DNA of 64,000 bases from Arabidopsis thaliana (lineage: Eukaryota > Streptophyta > Magnoliopsida > Brassicales > Brassicaceae). Every line of letters begins with the position of its first letter. The first letter of the stretch is position 1. This document shows, piece after piece, positions 23,119-34,794 of the stretch. The stretch lies in NCBI RefSeq assembly GCF_000001735.4, contig NC_003075.7, positions 16,245,001 to 16,309,000 on the forward strand. The letters are read 5' to 3'. The position numbers and the translations under genes were made by a program. The notes below the pieces were generated by a model, which ran no database searches, had not been told where the DNA came from, and saw only the letters and a program-made list of their open reading frames with translations.

Positions 23119-25514
23119 ATGGGTGTCCGTACAATATCTCAGGAGGCATTCGACGATCTGGTTAGGGAAAATGTTGAAGATCTTGGTATGGATCCCTCCG
23201 AAGCTCTCGAAGACGCTCTCTACACTCTCAAGCTCCAAGGCGTCGATCTCTTTGGTCCGTTTACATTCTCTCCTCTCTTTTTACTTTCTCCAGAAATTGG
23301 CCTTCCTCTCGAACTGGCGTTAGTTCAATTTGTGTGTTTGTTTATGGTACAGGGATCATTACATGTGTTCCTGGAGAAAGTAGCGTTAAGGACAATCCGG
23401 TGATTGCTTGTTTAGATAGACTAAAAGAATTCGACAGTGTTTCAATAGACGGACCTCTTCGAGATGAGGTTTTCGATGAGATATCGAGTTTGTTCAAGAA
23501 TCTCAATGAGCTTTGTAGCAGCCAAGAATCAGGGAACGCTGCAATTGCGACAAAACATGGTGCTGTGGATTTAACTTGCTCGATTTGTTCCAAAATCAAG
23601 ATATCTACTAGAAGTAATCGTGTTCTTGTTCCTTGCTTTAAGGCTTTGGCTGTGTTGATCCGTGGTATGACTTCTGTTCTTGAATTAGTCGTTCTTGTGT
23701 GTTTTAACTTTGATTTGTGTTGATCATGTGTTATTCAATTGCAGACATTCAGAGCACAGAGAGATTCAGGAATTGTACTGGACCAAATATCGTTGTTGAT
23801 CTCTTAAATGATTCCAGCTCCGATTCTGATTTGTTAGATGCTGGTTTTGCGGTTGTTGCTGCTGCAGCAACTGGTAATGAAGTTGTGAAACAGTTATTCA
23901 TGGAACTGAAAATCGATGAACTTATTCTGCAAGTGTTGAATAGAGAGAGTAAAACTACCATTAGAGCTCTGTACGATGCTATTTGTGCTCTTTTGACTCC
24001 AGATGACTTCCGTGTTGTTGCTTCCCAAGTAAGTATGGTTACATTCGTTTGGTATATGCCACTTTTGACTGCGGGAATGAAATTAAGGGAAAACAGCTAT
24101 ATAGCACTTAGCAAACATTTATAATCGTTGTTTTTTGTGCTTATTCATGGACATGCTTTGAGAATTCAAATCCACTAGACTTTTGCTTCCATGTGTTTCA
24201 GGTTTATGGTTATGCACGAACTTTTGCCAAATTAGGGATTGCGACAGCCCTCACTGAAGCATTACAGGCAGGGATTGGCTCTGATAGTTTGGTGTCAGCA
24301 AGTACTGCGTTAAAAGCAATTGCTGTCAATGTAAGTCTCCTAGTTGAAATCTCTGTGTGATAACATTTATCTGGTTAGGTTCTTGCAAGTTCTTCATCTG
24401 GTTTTGCTGTAAACAGGATGAAATATGTAAATCTATTGCTGAATCCGGTGGAATAGATACACTTCTTCGGTGTATTGATGATAGCGGTGAGCAAGGCAAC
24501 AAAACTGCTGCTAAGACATGTTGTTCCCTGTTGTCTAAGGTGAGTAGCTTCTAATATGCCCTGCAGGCTGCCTCTGTTGTCTTCATTGCCTTTGGTTATT
24601 CAAAATCCTTCTTTAAAACTCAGGCTTTCAAGTATTTTCCGCACCATATTAAGGAGTAGCTTATGTTCATGTGCTTCTAATAAATGCATGTTCTCAAATT
24701 TTAAGCTTTTCCAAAGCCTATTACTGATTTAGATTAGCATTGTAACCACGCATGATAAATGTTTATCTAAAATTTGTATTTTGATCTCTAGTTGGCAGGA
24801 AGTGACTCTAACAAGAGTACCATAGTTGAGAAGCAAGGTCTGGACAAGCTAATCACACTCGCACTACGATTCTCTGATGATCCTCTAGTCATACAAGAGG
24901 TAAGTATATAAACCAAACGAAAACCCTCTTATGACACTATGTCCCATGCGCAATTTTAAATCTTCCTGTCTAGAGAAGATACTTGTGACTACAGGTCACG
25001 TCTTTGGCAGTTTTCCACTAGATAGAACGTAATGTCGTGTGAAGAATGTTTCTTGTAGCATTAGGGTCTGAGTGCATAATCCTTGTGGTTGATCCAAGAT
25101 ATACTTGATTGGTTCAGGTGATGTTGATAATCTCTATAATCTGTCTGAGATCACCAGACCACGCAGCCAAGGCTATAGAAGCTGGAGCTGGTGATCTAGC
25201 GGTCCAAGCAATGAAGAGGTTCCCAGTAGCTGCTCAAATGCAGAGAAACGCTTGCAACATGATACGGAACATTGCTGTCAGAAGTGCAGAGAACAGGTTT
25301 TTGCTCTGTTTCCAATTCTTGTCATCCAACAATATGCACATATCGCAAACTCTTTTATAATATCAAGTTCTGTCTGCATGCACACTACAGAACTATTCTG
25401 CTTGCTAATGGAATCGAGAAGCTGATAAGAACTGCTAAAGCCAACAATGAGACATGCAGAGCCGCTGCAACTGATGCACTGAGAGACCTTGGCCTTGATA
25501 ACTACAATAACTAA
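23119..25514 (+). CDS. Armadillo-repeat protein, ARMC6-like
   Basis: Eight exons (23119-23254, 23353-23664, 23745-24028, 24202-24330, 24417-24539, 24792-24899, 25118-25296, 25391-25514) join to 464 residues. The N-terminus (MGVRTISQEAFDDLVRENVE, then DLGMDPSEALEDAL) is the conserved head of armadillo-repeat-containing protein 6 homologues. The rest is helical ARM repeats, for example GIDTLLRCIDDSGEQGNKTA, SLLSKLAGSDSNKS, DLAVQAMKRFPVAAQMQRNA and EKLIRTAKANNETCRAAA. ARM repeats are protein-binding scaffolds, and I know no specific function for this plant member. The frame continues across all splice sites with no break. The start is supported by an in-frame ATG ahead of the conserved head. Confidence 0.88.
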
Positions 25515-27363
25515 GGTCAATCTTTCTCCATTGGTTGGTACTCGCAACAACCGGAATGAATCCAGTTTTTTTTTTCAAAAATTTCATAAACAGTTTGCAT
25601 TGAGTTCTCTCTTTTGGGTAGAAGGCATTCCGATCTAGTCTTTTTTGCAACGATTGCTTTTGTTCGAATGCTTGAACATGTAGTAAAATTGAAAGGAATT
25701 GATTGAAAATTTCGGTGAAAGGTACTCTAAATAGTAAAAAAGTAAATAGAGAAACAGAGGCTTCACAATGAGAAATTTTCATTCATTCACTAAAATCATT
25801 CGTTTAGTCAATGAATTTCCTTTATTTAGAAGAAATCGATTTTAGTTTGAAACAAGGACAAAATGTTTGTTTGACTAAAGGGAAGAGAAACAAAGACAAA
25901 ATGTTCACGTCCATGGAATGATCGAGCTCTAGAAGAGTGTATTGGGAATATTAAGTACGGATATATGTTTTTAAAAGATGATTAAAAAAAAAGTTTGCAG
26001 CAAAATCGTCATGTGGATGCGCATAAACAAAAACTTTAGATAGTAAAAATGATGGGCTATAGTGATGATGAGTGCAACTCTATCGGTTTCAGCTTTTAGG
26101 TGAAGATCTGACAAGCTAGCCAACAATATCTCGACATTTGTGGTAACTTGTTTTTCTTTTATTTTCCGTTTTTAAATGCGGAAACCCTTTTTATATACCG
26201 AAATAGAAAGTAAATCTTTTTAGTGGTCATTAATACATGGAGGTTCCCATGATTAGCCATAAGCTTGTTTAATGCGAGTATATGTTTCATCAGCTCCGTT
26301 TCAGGACATATTTAAGGGGCAAAATTAATCCAGTAGCCAAAAATGTACATATGTAAGGGACATATTACGATATTAATATATAGATCCACTAACAGAAAAA
26401 CTAATTGTTAATTTAAATTATTTCTATTTCATTTTTCACTGTGTTTGATTAAATTAAATTGGGATATAAAATCAATTCAAAATCTGTTATTTTAAATCTC
26501 ATACCATTCTAGTGCTATATTTTTGAAAACTTAGATATTTTTAGTAACTGTTCTAGGCATAAATTTAATCAATTAATATTTTCATATTTTTTGCTATACT
26601 ATTTACAATAAGACATATAATAAATCGGAAAAAATTAATGCATAATATTATGGAGAGATAAAACTTACTGAAAAATAAAGAGTAACAAATCACATAGTTT
26701 ATACTAATACTTTGCCAATAAAAAGAAAGTTTATACTAATTAAAATATTATTTTCTATACTAGTCACGGTAAAAAAAAACATTTCTAAAAACTACAGGCC
26801 CCATTGTTTGTCAGAACGTTGTAAGTAGAAAGGGTAAATCCGTCATTTCAAACTATCTCCCATGCTTTGACAAATCACAATTCAACAGTTCACAGAAAAA
26901 GCGAAAACTTCTTCTATCTCTCTCATCTTTCTGTTTTGTATAGCTTACTTCAAGCTGTGGTTTAAACAGAACAGAGAAAGCTGTTTCCTTTTTATATTGA
27001 CAGAGAAAAGGAAAGCTGATAGAGAGAGAGACAGAGAGAGAGAAACAGAGTTCAAGATCACGAGCCTTCCTTCTTCTTCTTCTTCTTCATCGAGAGCGAT
27101 CAAAGGAACAAAAAGGATCTCAAGAAACCCACTTGTGTTGTTGGTTAGATACTTCACGGGTCTCTGAAAACGTCTCTTTCTCACAACCATAACTTGATCA
27201 CCCAATACTCCTTTTCTCATCTTAAAGGCTCAAATTCATCCACGTCACACCGTTGTTCATTTCCTCTGATGTCTTGGTGTCGTTAGATATTGTCTCCCAA
27301 AAAAGAAATCTTCTTGACACAGAGATTGAAGTCGCAAAGAGACAGAGGAAAGAGGGGGAGAAA
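25515..27363. other. Intergenic and OST1 promoter/leader
   Basis: About 1.85 kb. It starts with the 3' flank of the ARM gene, followed by very AT-rich sequence (26,300-26,780). From about 26,890 it becomes leader-like: CT-rich, with a GA-rich microsatellite at about 27017-27045. A short upstream ORF lies at 27269-27286. No other gene is seen. Confidence 0.55.
27269..27286 (+). promoter_or_regulatory. Short upstream ORF in the OST1 leader
   Basis: ATG TCT TGG TGT CGT TAG encodes a five-residue peptide and ends 77 bases before the OST1 ATG. If the mature leader contains this block unspliced, scanning ribosomes meet it first. Whether it affects translation is not shown by the sequence. Confidence 0.5.
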
Positions 27364-29657
27364 ATGGATCGACCAGCAGTGAGTGGTCCAATGGATTTGC
27401 CGATTATGCACGATAGTGATAGGTATGAACTCGTCAAGGATATTGGCTCCGGTAATTTTGGAGTTGCGAGATTGATGAGAGACAAGCAAAGTAATGAGCT
27501 TGTTGCTGTTAAATATATCGAGAGAGGTGAGAAGGTCAGTTTATTTTCTTCTTGTTTTTTCTCCTTAGTCCAATTTTATTTTATGTTTCAATTCACTAGG
27601 TTCTTGAATTCAAAAGAAATCATTTTTGTGTGTTCATCATCCAATGAGAGATGTGTGTTTGGTTACTTTATGGTTATGAATGGTTTAACCCTATAGATTT
27701 ACAAAATTGATTGATTTTTATGGAAGACCAAATTTGCTCTGCTTTGCTTTATGACTTATGTTGTATAGTGTTGTTTTAAAGGCTCTAGGTGTTTCTTTTG
27801 TTATGGAACGTGGTATTAATGGTGGGACTTTTTGTATTTGTACAGATAGATGAAAATGTAAAAAGGGAGATAATCAACCACAGGTCCTTAAGACATCCCA
27901 ATATCGTTAGATTCAAAGAGGTTTGTTTTCAACTCTCTTTTAAGCTGTTTTCTTATTATTAACATTTTCAGGAAAAAAAAGGAATTCTATAATTTAATCC
28001 TTAGGATTGCTTCAGGTTATATTAACACCAACCCATTTAGCCATTGTTATGGAATATGCATCTGGAGGAGAACTTTTCGAGCGAATCTGCAATGCAGGCC
28101 GCTTCAGCGAAGACGAGGTTGTTCTCTCTTTTTTTTCTTGCTTTGATGATTAATCGAAGATTCAAAATGCTGAGGCTAATATATCGTTTACTATCATGTA
28201 GGCGAGGTTTTTCTTCCAGCAACTCATTTCAGGAGTTAGTTACTGTCATGCTATGGTAATGAAAAATGCTCTCTATCAAATCAATGCTTCATCCTCTGTG
28301 AAATTCAGCTGACTTAAGAAGTTAAATTTTATGTTGTAGCAAGTATGTCACCGAGACTTAAAGCTCGAGAATACGTTATTAGATGGTAGCCCGGCCCCTC
28401 GTCTAAAGATATGTGATTTCGGATATTCTAAGGTATCTTTGAAAACATTTCAGAAACTCTGAGTTAGTTAGTATCTCTAAGCTTTGTGTTTTCTTTTTCA
28501 GTCATCAGTGTTACATTCGCAACCAAAATCAACTGTTGGAACTCCTGCTTACATCGCTCCTGAGGTTTTACTAAAGAAAGAATATGATGGAAAGGTACTC
28601 CATTTTCATAGTTCCCAAACTAGTATGATAACCATATCTTATAGAAAGAACAATCTTTGTATTTTTATCCTCTGATTATAGATAGGGGAAACATGCTTTC
28701 TCTTGATGAAAGCTCACACAAATAAAACAATCTTGGCTCTTCAAGAATTTTGGTGAAGAAAGCTATTAAGAGTCTGATTTGTAAACTGATAATTCTTGAG
28801 TTTTGGTTGAATTAGTCAAATGCATCCTAATGTTCTTCTTTTTTTTCAGGTTGCAGATGTTTGGTCTTGTGGGGTTACTCTGTATGTCATGCTGGTTGGA
28901 GCATATCCTTTCGAAGATCCCGAGGAACCAAAGAATTTCAGGAAAACTATACATGTGAGCCTTTCACTTTCTTCATGCTTCAATAGTTGAAAAATGTAAT
29001 TATGGATTTTATTACTTGCTAGCTAAACTATCTGTTCTCTTGTGAAAATATTTGCTCAGAGAATCCTGAATGTTCAGTATGCTATTCCGGATTATGTTCA
29101 CATATCTCCTGAATGTCGCCATTTGATCTCCAGAATATTTGTTGCTGACCCTGCAAAGGTAAAGGAAGGATCATGAAAGCTGCATTTGTTGATTTATTTG
29201 TGAATTTTCTTTATAGTATGACTGAAAAGAGAACTTTGCATTTTGGCCCTCTTGGTTGGTTTCTTGGCAGAGGATATCAATTCCTGAAATAAGGAACCAT
29301 GAATGGTTTCTAAAGAATCTACCGGCAGATCTAATGAACGATAACACGATGACCACTCAGTTTGATGAATCGGATCAACCGGGCCAAAGCATAGAAGAAA
29401 TTATGCAGATCATTGCAGAAGCAACTGTTCCTCCTGCAGGCACTCAGAATCTGAACCATTACCTCACAGGTGAGACAACACAAAACATAAACTTTTCGAT
29501 TTCTTGTCTTTTTTAATGCTTCTCAATGTTTGAAAAACTTATCATTAATGGATAAACAGGAAGCTTGGACATAGATGACGATATGGAGGAAGACTTAGAG
29601 AGCGACCTTGATGATCTTGACATCGACAGTAGCGGAGAGATTGTGTACGCAATGTGA
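27364..29657 (+). CDS. OST1: SnRK2.6 / OST1 protein kinase
   Basis: Ten exons (27364-27534, 27846-27920, 28016-28117, 28202-28255, 28340-28432, 28502-28594, 28850-28954, 29060-29158, 29271-29469, 29560-29657) join to 362 residues, exactly the length of Arabidopsis OPEN STOMATA 1. Kinase motifs: glycine loop GSGNFG (28-33), [11 protein letters not shown] with K50, [18 protein letters not shown] and an activation loop with [14 protein letters not shown]-type text carrying the SnRK2 regulatory Ser. The acidic C-terminal box ([18 protein letters not shown]) is the ABA-responsive domain II that binds clade A PP2C phosphatases. In guard cells it is activated by ABA through PYR/PYL receptors and phosphorylates SLAC1 and ABF transcription factors. 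The start at 27364 is certain from [20 protein letters not shown]. Confidence 0.98.
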
Positions 29658-32391
29658 TACTATATATCTATTTGCATGGTTTCTGCTACAAAAATGTCAA
29701 ACAAAAAATGTTGAAGAATAAGATTAAGATGTTTTGCTTGCTATTGAGTTGGCCCAACTTTGTCTCAATGAGTACACTTTGAATCTTTGATATGCAAAAG
29801 ACTAAATTTCTAAACAAAAGTGAAAAAAAAAAAAAAAAACATTTTCATCAATCAGTATTTTATCTACTCTCTCTAGTATTTTTTGTTTGTTTTTCTAATA
29901 ATACTAGAAACAAAATTGTTAAACTAATTTGGAGAAGTTGACAACTAAACAACATATAGGCTATGCAAAAGATAAAGAAATCGATATTCTGTAGTACTAT
30001 ACAGATTAAAGTGGGTACTTGATAATATCAAACTGAAGTAAATAGATGGGGCATATCTTGAAGACTTGAACTATATGGAAATAAGATGATATTCCCATTT
30101 TCACAAAAAATACAAAAACAGCATAAATGTAGATGGAACACATTCATTAATAATTTAATATGCATGTTATATGTTCAGAAGGACATACGTACGGTAATTC
30201 GCTTTAAATTAAAAAAGATGCTTATTCACGCATCTTCGTTTTTTTTCTTTTCTAAATATTTTTCGAATAATAAATTGATAATGAACCAGTACTTGATAGT
30301 TGTTCTTGTTCATTGAAATTAATATTATTCCTACTTTAAAAAATACTCAATGTTTTTAATTTTTTTAAAAAAAGGAAGAAGAAAACAAGCAGTTACAATT
30401 TGCAACGTTTTTATTAAGAAAATGGAAGCATGCATGGTTGGTCGACCTATGTGACAGTGTCTCTTGTACTGTAACACAACGTGAATGATTTTGAGTTATA
30501 GATGAGATATGTCTGCCTTAGCAACTGATATCATTATTGTCTTCTTATCTTCGTTATTTTCTTTTAGTTTCAAACTATTTTGTACCATTTATTTTACCTA
30601 TTCACTCTGGATATAGGCATAGTGGATAAATAACATTATTAGTATTTTTTAAAATAAATTCTATTTTGGATTGGGAAAAATATTACTGACACAATATGGC
30701 TTTGGCCGATAGACAGGAGATATGAACGATTTTGACAAGATTTCCAAAGACCGTTGTGGTTTATGTTTCTATTTATGTTTTTATACTTTCACTACGAAAT
30801 TTTATACAATTTCAACGGAATTTAGTTTTTTGGGTAAAATTATGACAAATATGTGTCGGATTTAGCGAAAGCATAATTTTTGTTGTCTCAATGTGAAAAA
30901 GATTTACAGAAAAATTTGAAATAAAAACTTGTACCAAAATAATCATATAAATCCATTGTAATTTCCGATAGATTGATTTGTCACTAAAATAAAAGTAATC
31001 ATCAAGTATGATCTCCTCATTGCCGTCAGACTTGTCCAACGGTAGCCTTTTTTGCCATTGCAGAGTTGCTCATTATTTCCGTTCCGACACTTAATCAAGT
31101 AAATTCTGATTGTTATTTGTTAGTTTCTGCATCCAGATGGTGATATTCATAACAATCAAGTACATTATTAACTTGTTTTTTTTGATAAAAAAATAATTGA
31201 CTAGAGTAGTTTGAAAATGACTAATTATTTATGGTGTGACATTGGCTTATTCGACATAGTGTGGGGACTGGGGAGGGATCTCTATTATGAGGATTCGACC
31301 ATTTGTCTTGCTGGTGAGTGTTTCCATACGAAAACGATTTTCGACAAGCTAATGTAGACCTAATTCAGTTCATGTTACATTCTTTTTATTTTGGTATGTT
31401 AAATCGAATCCTAAACTAATATATCCTTTCAAAGTAGTTGAATTTGGCTTTAACTTTCCAGTTTGTCTGACAAGTATATTTCACTCAAGCTAAGTCAAGT
31501 GTAATCATATTTTTGGTGAGATAATATTTCTTATAGTTGAGACGAAAACCTATATATAGTTGAGACGATGATTGTTTTCTAATTAGTTGAAAGTTGAAAC
31601 CACTTCTTTTCACAAAAATAACCCAATGCACTTATTTGAATCTTTAGAATGATATACATCGAATATCTATGATTGGAAATAAAAGTCAGTGTAAGAACTT
31701 GAAAGGTGTTTTTAACAAGAAAAAAAAAAAAGAACTTGAAAGTGAAAAACATTAATAATAAGAGGAAAAAAGGTGAAAACATTAAAGTGCCCATAGAAAA
31801 GTTGAAAAACATTATTAAATACCAAAGAAAAAAGTGAAAAAATTATAAAATTATAAACTCAGAATTAGGGTGTGAATTCAGATTACCCCAAATGCACACA
31901 TCTCTCGTTTTACTGGATATTGTCGGTCGTGTGGAGGAGATAGATAGAGAGTCCCGCGTGAGTTAAAAGAATTTCGTCCTTTGGGACGTCCAAAAGCCAC
32001 ACGCTCCGAGAAACAGTTTTTTTTTTTTTTTACCAAAATGATTAATGTGTAATTGTGGAAATTTACTTTTTTGGGAGAATATGACTAGCTAATTTATCAC
32101 ACATTCAAATTTGTCACGTACCGAAAAAATAAAATTCCCATCAGAATTTTTGTTATTCATTTTTAATCCAATCTGAAAGCAGAAATAAAAAGGAACAAAA
32201 TTTATCTTATGTTCATTTTTTTTCTCTTTCCTTCCTAATTTTTCATTTTTTTTCTTAGTCTCCAAAAAATATAAAAATAAGTAAATAAATTGAAAACTCA
32301 TTTGGAGTGGGGACCGCATCAATGATAAATACAAGGAATGATGAAGTGAGAGTTAAAGAAAATCAAGATATTAAAAAAAAAACAGAGAAAA
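29658..32391. other. Long AT-rich intergenic region
   Basis: About 2.7 kb with the OST1 3' UTR at the left. Small frames at 30086-30316, 30812-31039, 31579-31812 and 32089-32334 are Phe/Lys/Ile-rich and have no family motif. No transposon ends or tRNA are seen. Confidence 0.5.
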
Positions 32392-32595
32392 ATGGTGATA
32401 AAAAGGATAGAGCTGTGTATAGAGCTAATGAAGATAGGTATGGAGTTTGTAGTGGTGGTGGCTGAAGCCGTCCAGATTGTTATGCGGCAACACCTCAACC
32501 ACCGTGCTCCACCTCCTCCGCCTGTCCTCCGCCAGGGTCTTCTCCCTTATACCGCTTCTTACCCTTCTCCATTCCTATTTGGATTTCTCCCTTGA
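32392..32595 (+). CDS. Possible small hypothetical protein, 67 residues
   Basis: An intact ATG-to-stop frame encodes a short hydrophobic or amphipathic N-terminal part (IGMEFVVVVAEAVQIVMRQH) and a Pro-rich middle (HRAPPPPPVLRQG). It stands out from the AT-rich flanks by its more balanced base composition. I recall a small hypothetical locus at this place (AT4G33960) with an Arabidopsis paralogue, but cannot check it. No function can be given. It could be a chance ORF. Confidence 0.45.
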   Translation: MVIKRIELCIELMKIGMEFVVVVAEAVQIVMRQHLNHRAPPPPPVLRQGLLPYTASYPSPFLFGFLP

Positions 32596-34794
32596 ATACC
32601 TTTTTCTTGTTATGAAATTATTCTGCTTCTTTTCTTCTTCTTTTTTTTTGTTCTCTGTGTAGATATTTAGATCTTATTCTTCTTAATTCTTGTAACTCTG
32701 TATATTGCTTAATTTCTTCAACCAGATTTGCAGCTCTCTTACAATTTTTAATAATCAAGTGAACAATTTGGTTGAAGAATACGACGTGTAGCGGAAATAA
32801 TCTGCCCCTAAGTCCAGGTTCAACTAAAAAAATTGTTGGTTTTGCCATGTTTCTTCATGATGATATTTTAGTACTTCACGTCAAGTTGTTCAATTAATTC
32901 TTTATACAAAAAAGATGATTTAATTAATTATTATATCATAATCTTGATTAGTCTTGGAGAGATGCCTTGGTGTGCTAGGTTTGAACATGGGTCGTTATAT
33001 CGGTTAATGTATACTGTCTCCATAGTGAGTAATTTGGCAGTAGCGCAATTGACTTATCTTGGGGTTAATCCTAGTCAAAAATATCTCCTTCAAATCTCCA
33101 CAGTTTTATTAAGATATTTCTTCTATATATAAGAGTTTCCCAAAAATATATATATATATATATATATAAGAAACATGTATGTTTTTTGTTCGTATACTTC
33201 TTGCATTATCATAATCTGTTTTTTTTTTTCAACCTTCATTATCATGGTACATATCCCTTTCACCGTGGCCCGTGAGAAAATATGTATGTTTATTGCATAT
33301 ATGTCCAAGTTCATCGAATATTTAGTTTTTCACGGTATGGTTGAAAAACTAAATAATCGGCATTTGGAATTGGAGTGTTTTAGTTAAGAGTTAACGGTTT
33401 TGTCTTGTACACGTTAAATACCAAGAGCTGGTCAGATGGGAACAGACTCAATTATTTGAAGTTGGGAGAGGAGATGTTACATAAACTTAATCAATGCAGT
33501 TGTAATGTCTTTCTCAACTAATTACATTATCTTTTTTGCTGCGAAACATTAAATTTTAGTTGAGAGTGTACATGAGACTCCTATATTAAAATGAGTTATT
33601 GGTTTACGAGTTGACTCTGCTAACATTAATCGGATCAGATTGACAATTTAATATATATACAGACATGTAAAACGTTAAATATAACTAATCACCGTTGGAA
33701 CATTATAGAACATACATAAGAGACTGACTGACTGAGTAATTTAAGATTCTTCAAAAAAAAAAAGCGTCTATAACTTCTTCTTTTTTGGTATCAAGTGCGT
33801 CTATAACTCGCCATTACGAAATTGTGCATACTAATAACTCATCTATGTGTGTCTACATATTTCCTGAGAATATTACTTTTATATTTCGCGAGTCACGTAA
33901 AAAAACATCTCACATTAATGAATTAGTTGGCTAGCAGTATACAAAACATTTATGTCGTTATCAATTACAATATTTTTTGTTCATGTTTCCCGAGAATAAT
34001 TGTTGAAATTAACACAGGAAGAAACATTATTAATATGGAGTATTAAAAGTGTTGCGAATGAAATACCTAGGCTAAGCAGGTCAAAATGTAATGTCATAGC
34101 TATTATTATATGTTATAGTAATATATATATAGTCTTAATTGAATTTAGTTCTGCTTAAAAATAATTTAGTTATAGACGCGAAGTCATATCTGCAATTCCA
34201 AAAGAAGACGGCAATGCAATATTAATGACGGTGAACATGGATGAGAAATGAGGCTGATTCAGTTTTGACATAAAAGACAAAATAGCTCTATCCATGCTCT
34301 TTTTTTTTTGTCGGATCCATGCCCTTTTCAATAATAAGGGATAACAATTTTATTCTATTTTAAATGGGCTTACTATTGAATTGCATGAGTCACAAAAGTT
34401 TACACAAGCCCATTATTAGGCCCAATAATAACAAGTTCATAATTAGATAATGGGCTAGATAATTTCTAAGGTCTTTTTTAGGAATTGCAAGGTTTCAATA
34501 TCAATTAGAGGTTTTAGAAGAAGAGAGTATAATTGTGAAAAAAAAAAAGAAGAAGAGAGTATAAATCTTGATCGACCATAATAAGAAGTTTGTAATGTAC
34601 AAATTTATACGACCTCATGTAACAATTCATTACCCTTCAAATTTTCTTCTTCTTTGTTTTTTGGATATAGCAAATTTGTTCTTTTCTCATCTTCTTCCTC
34701 GAATTTTGTTCTTTTTCATAGTTTTACTACAATTAGTCCAAGACGATGCAGTTGCTACTCATATATAGAATTCTTCTCTCTTCGATTGAGATCA
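32596..34794. other. Intergenic, AT-rich
   Basis: No supported gene. It contains the AT microsatellite at 33146-33168 and the 3' flank of the LRR-extensin gene on the right. A run of GGCCCA/TGGGC motifs near 34,365-34,455 may be promoter-like, but I see no gene start beside it. Confidence 0.5.
33146..33168. repeat. AT dinucleotide microsatellite
   Basis: About eleven uninterrupted TA units inside AT-rich intergenic DNA. Such tracts vary in length between accessions. Confidence 0.9.

Noticed and set aside
15876-29657. PP2C and OST1 as an ABA co-receptor/kinase pair
   Set aside because: The PP2C motifs match clade D, not clade A, so it is not expected to be the ABA co-receptor that inhibits OST1.
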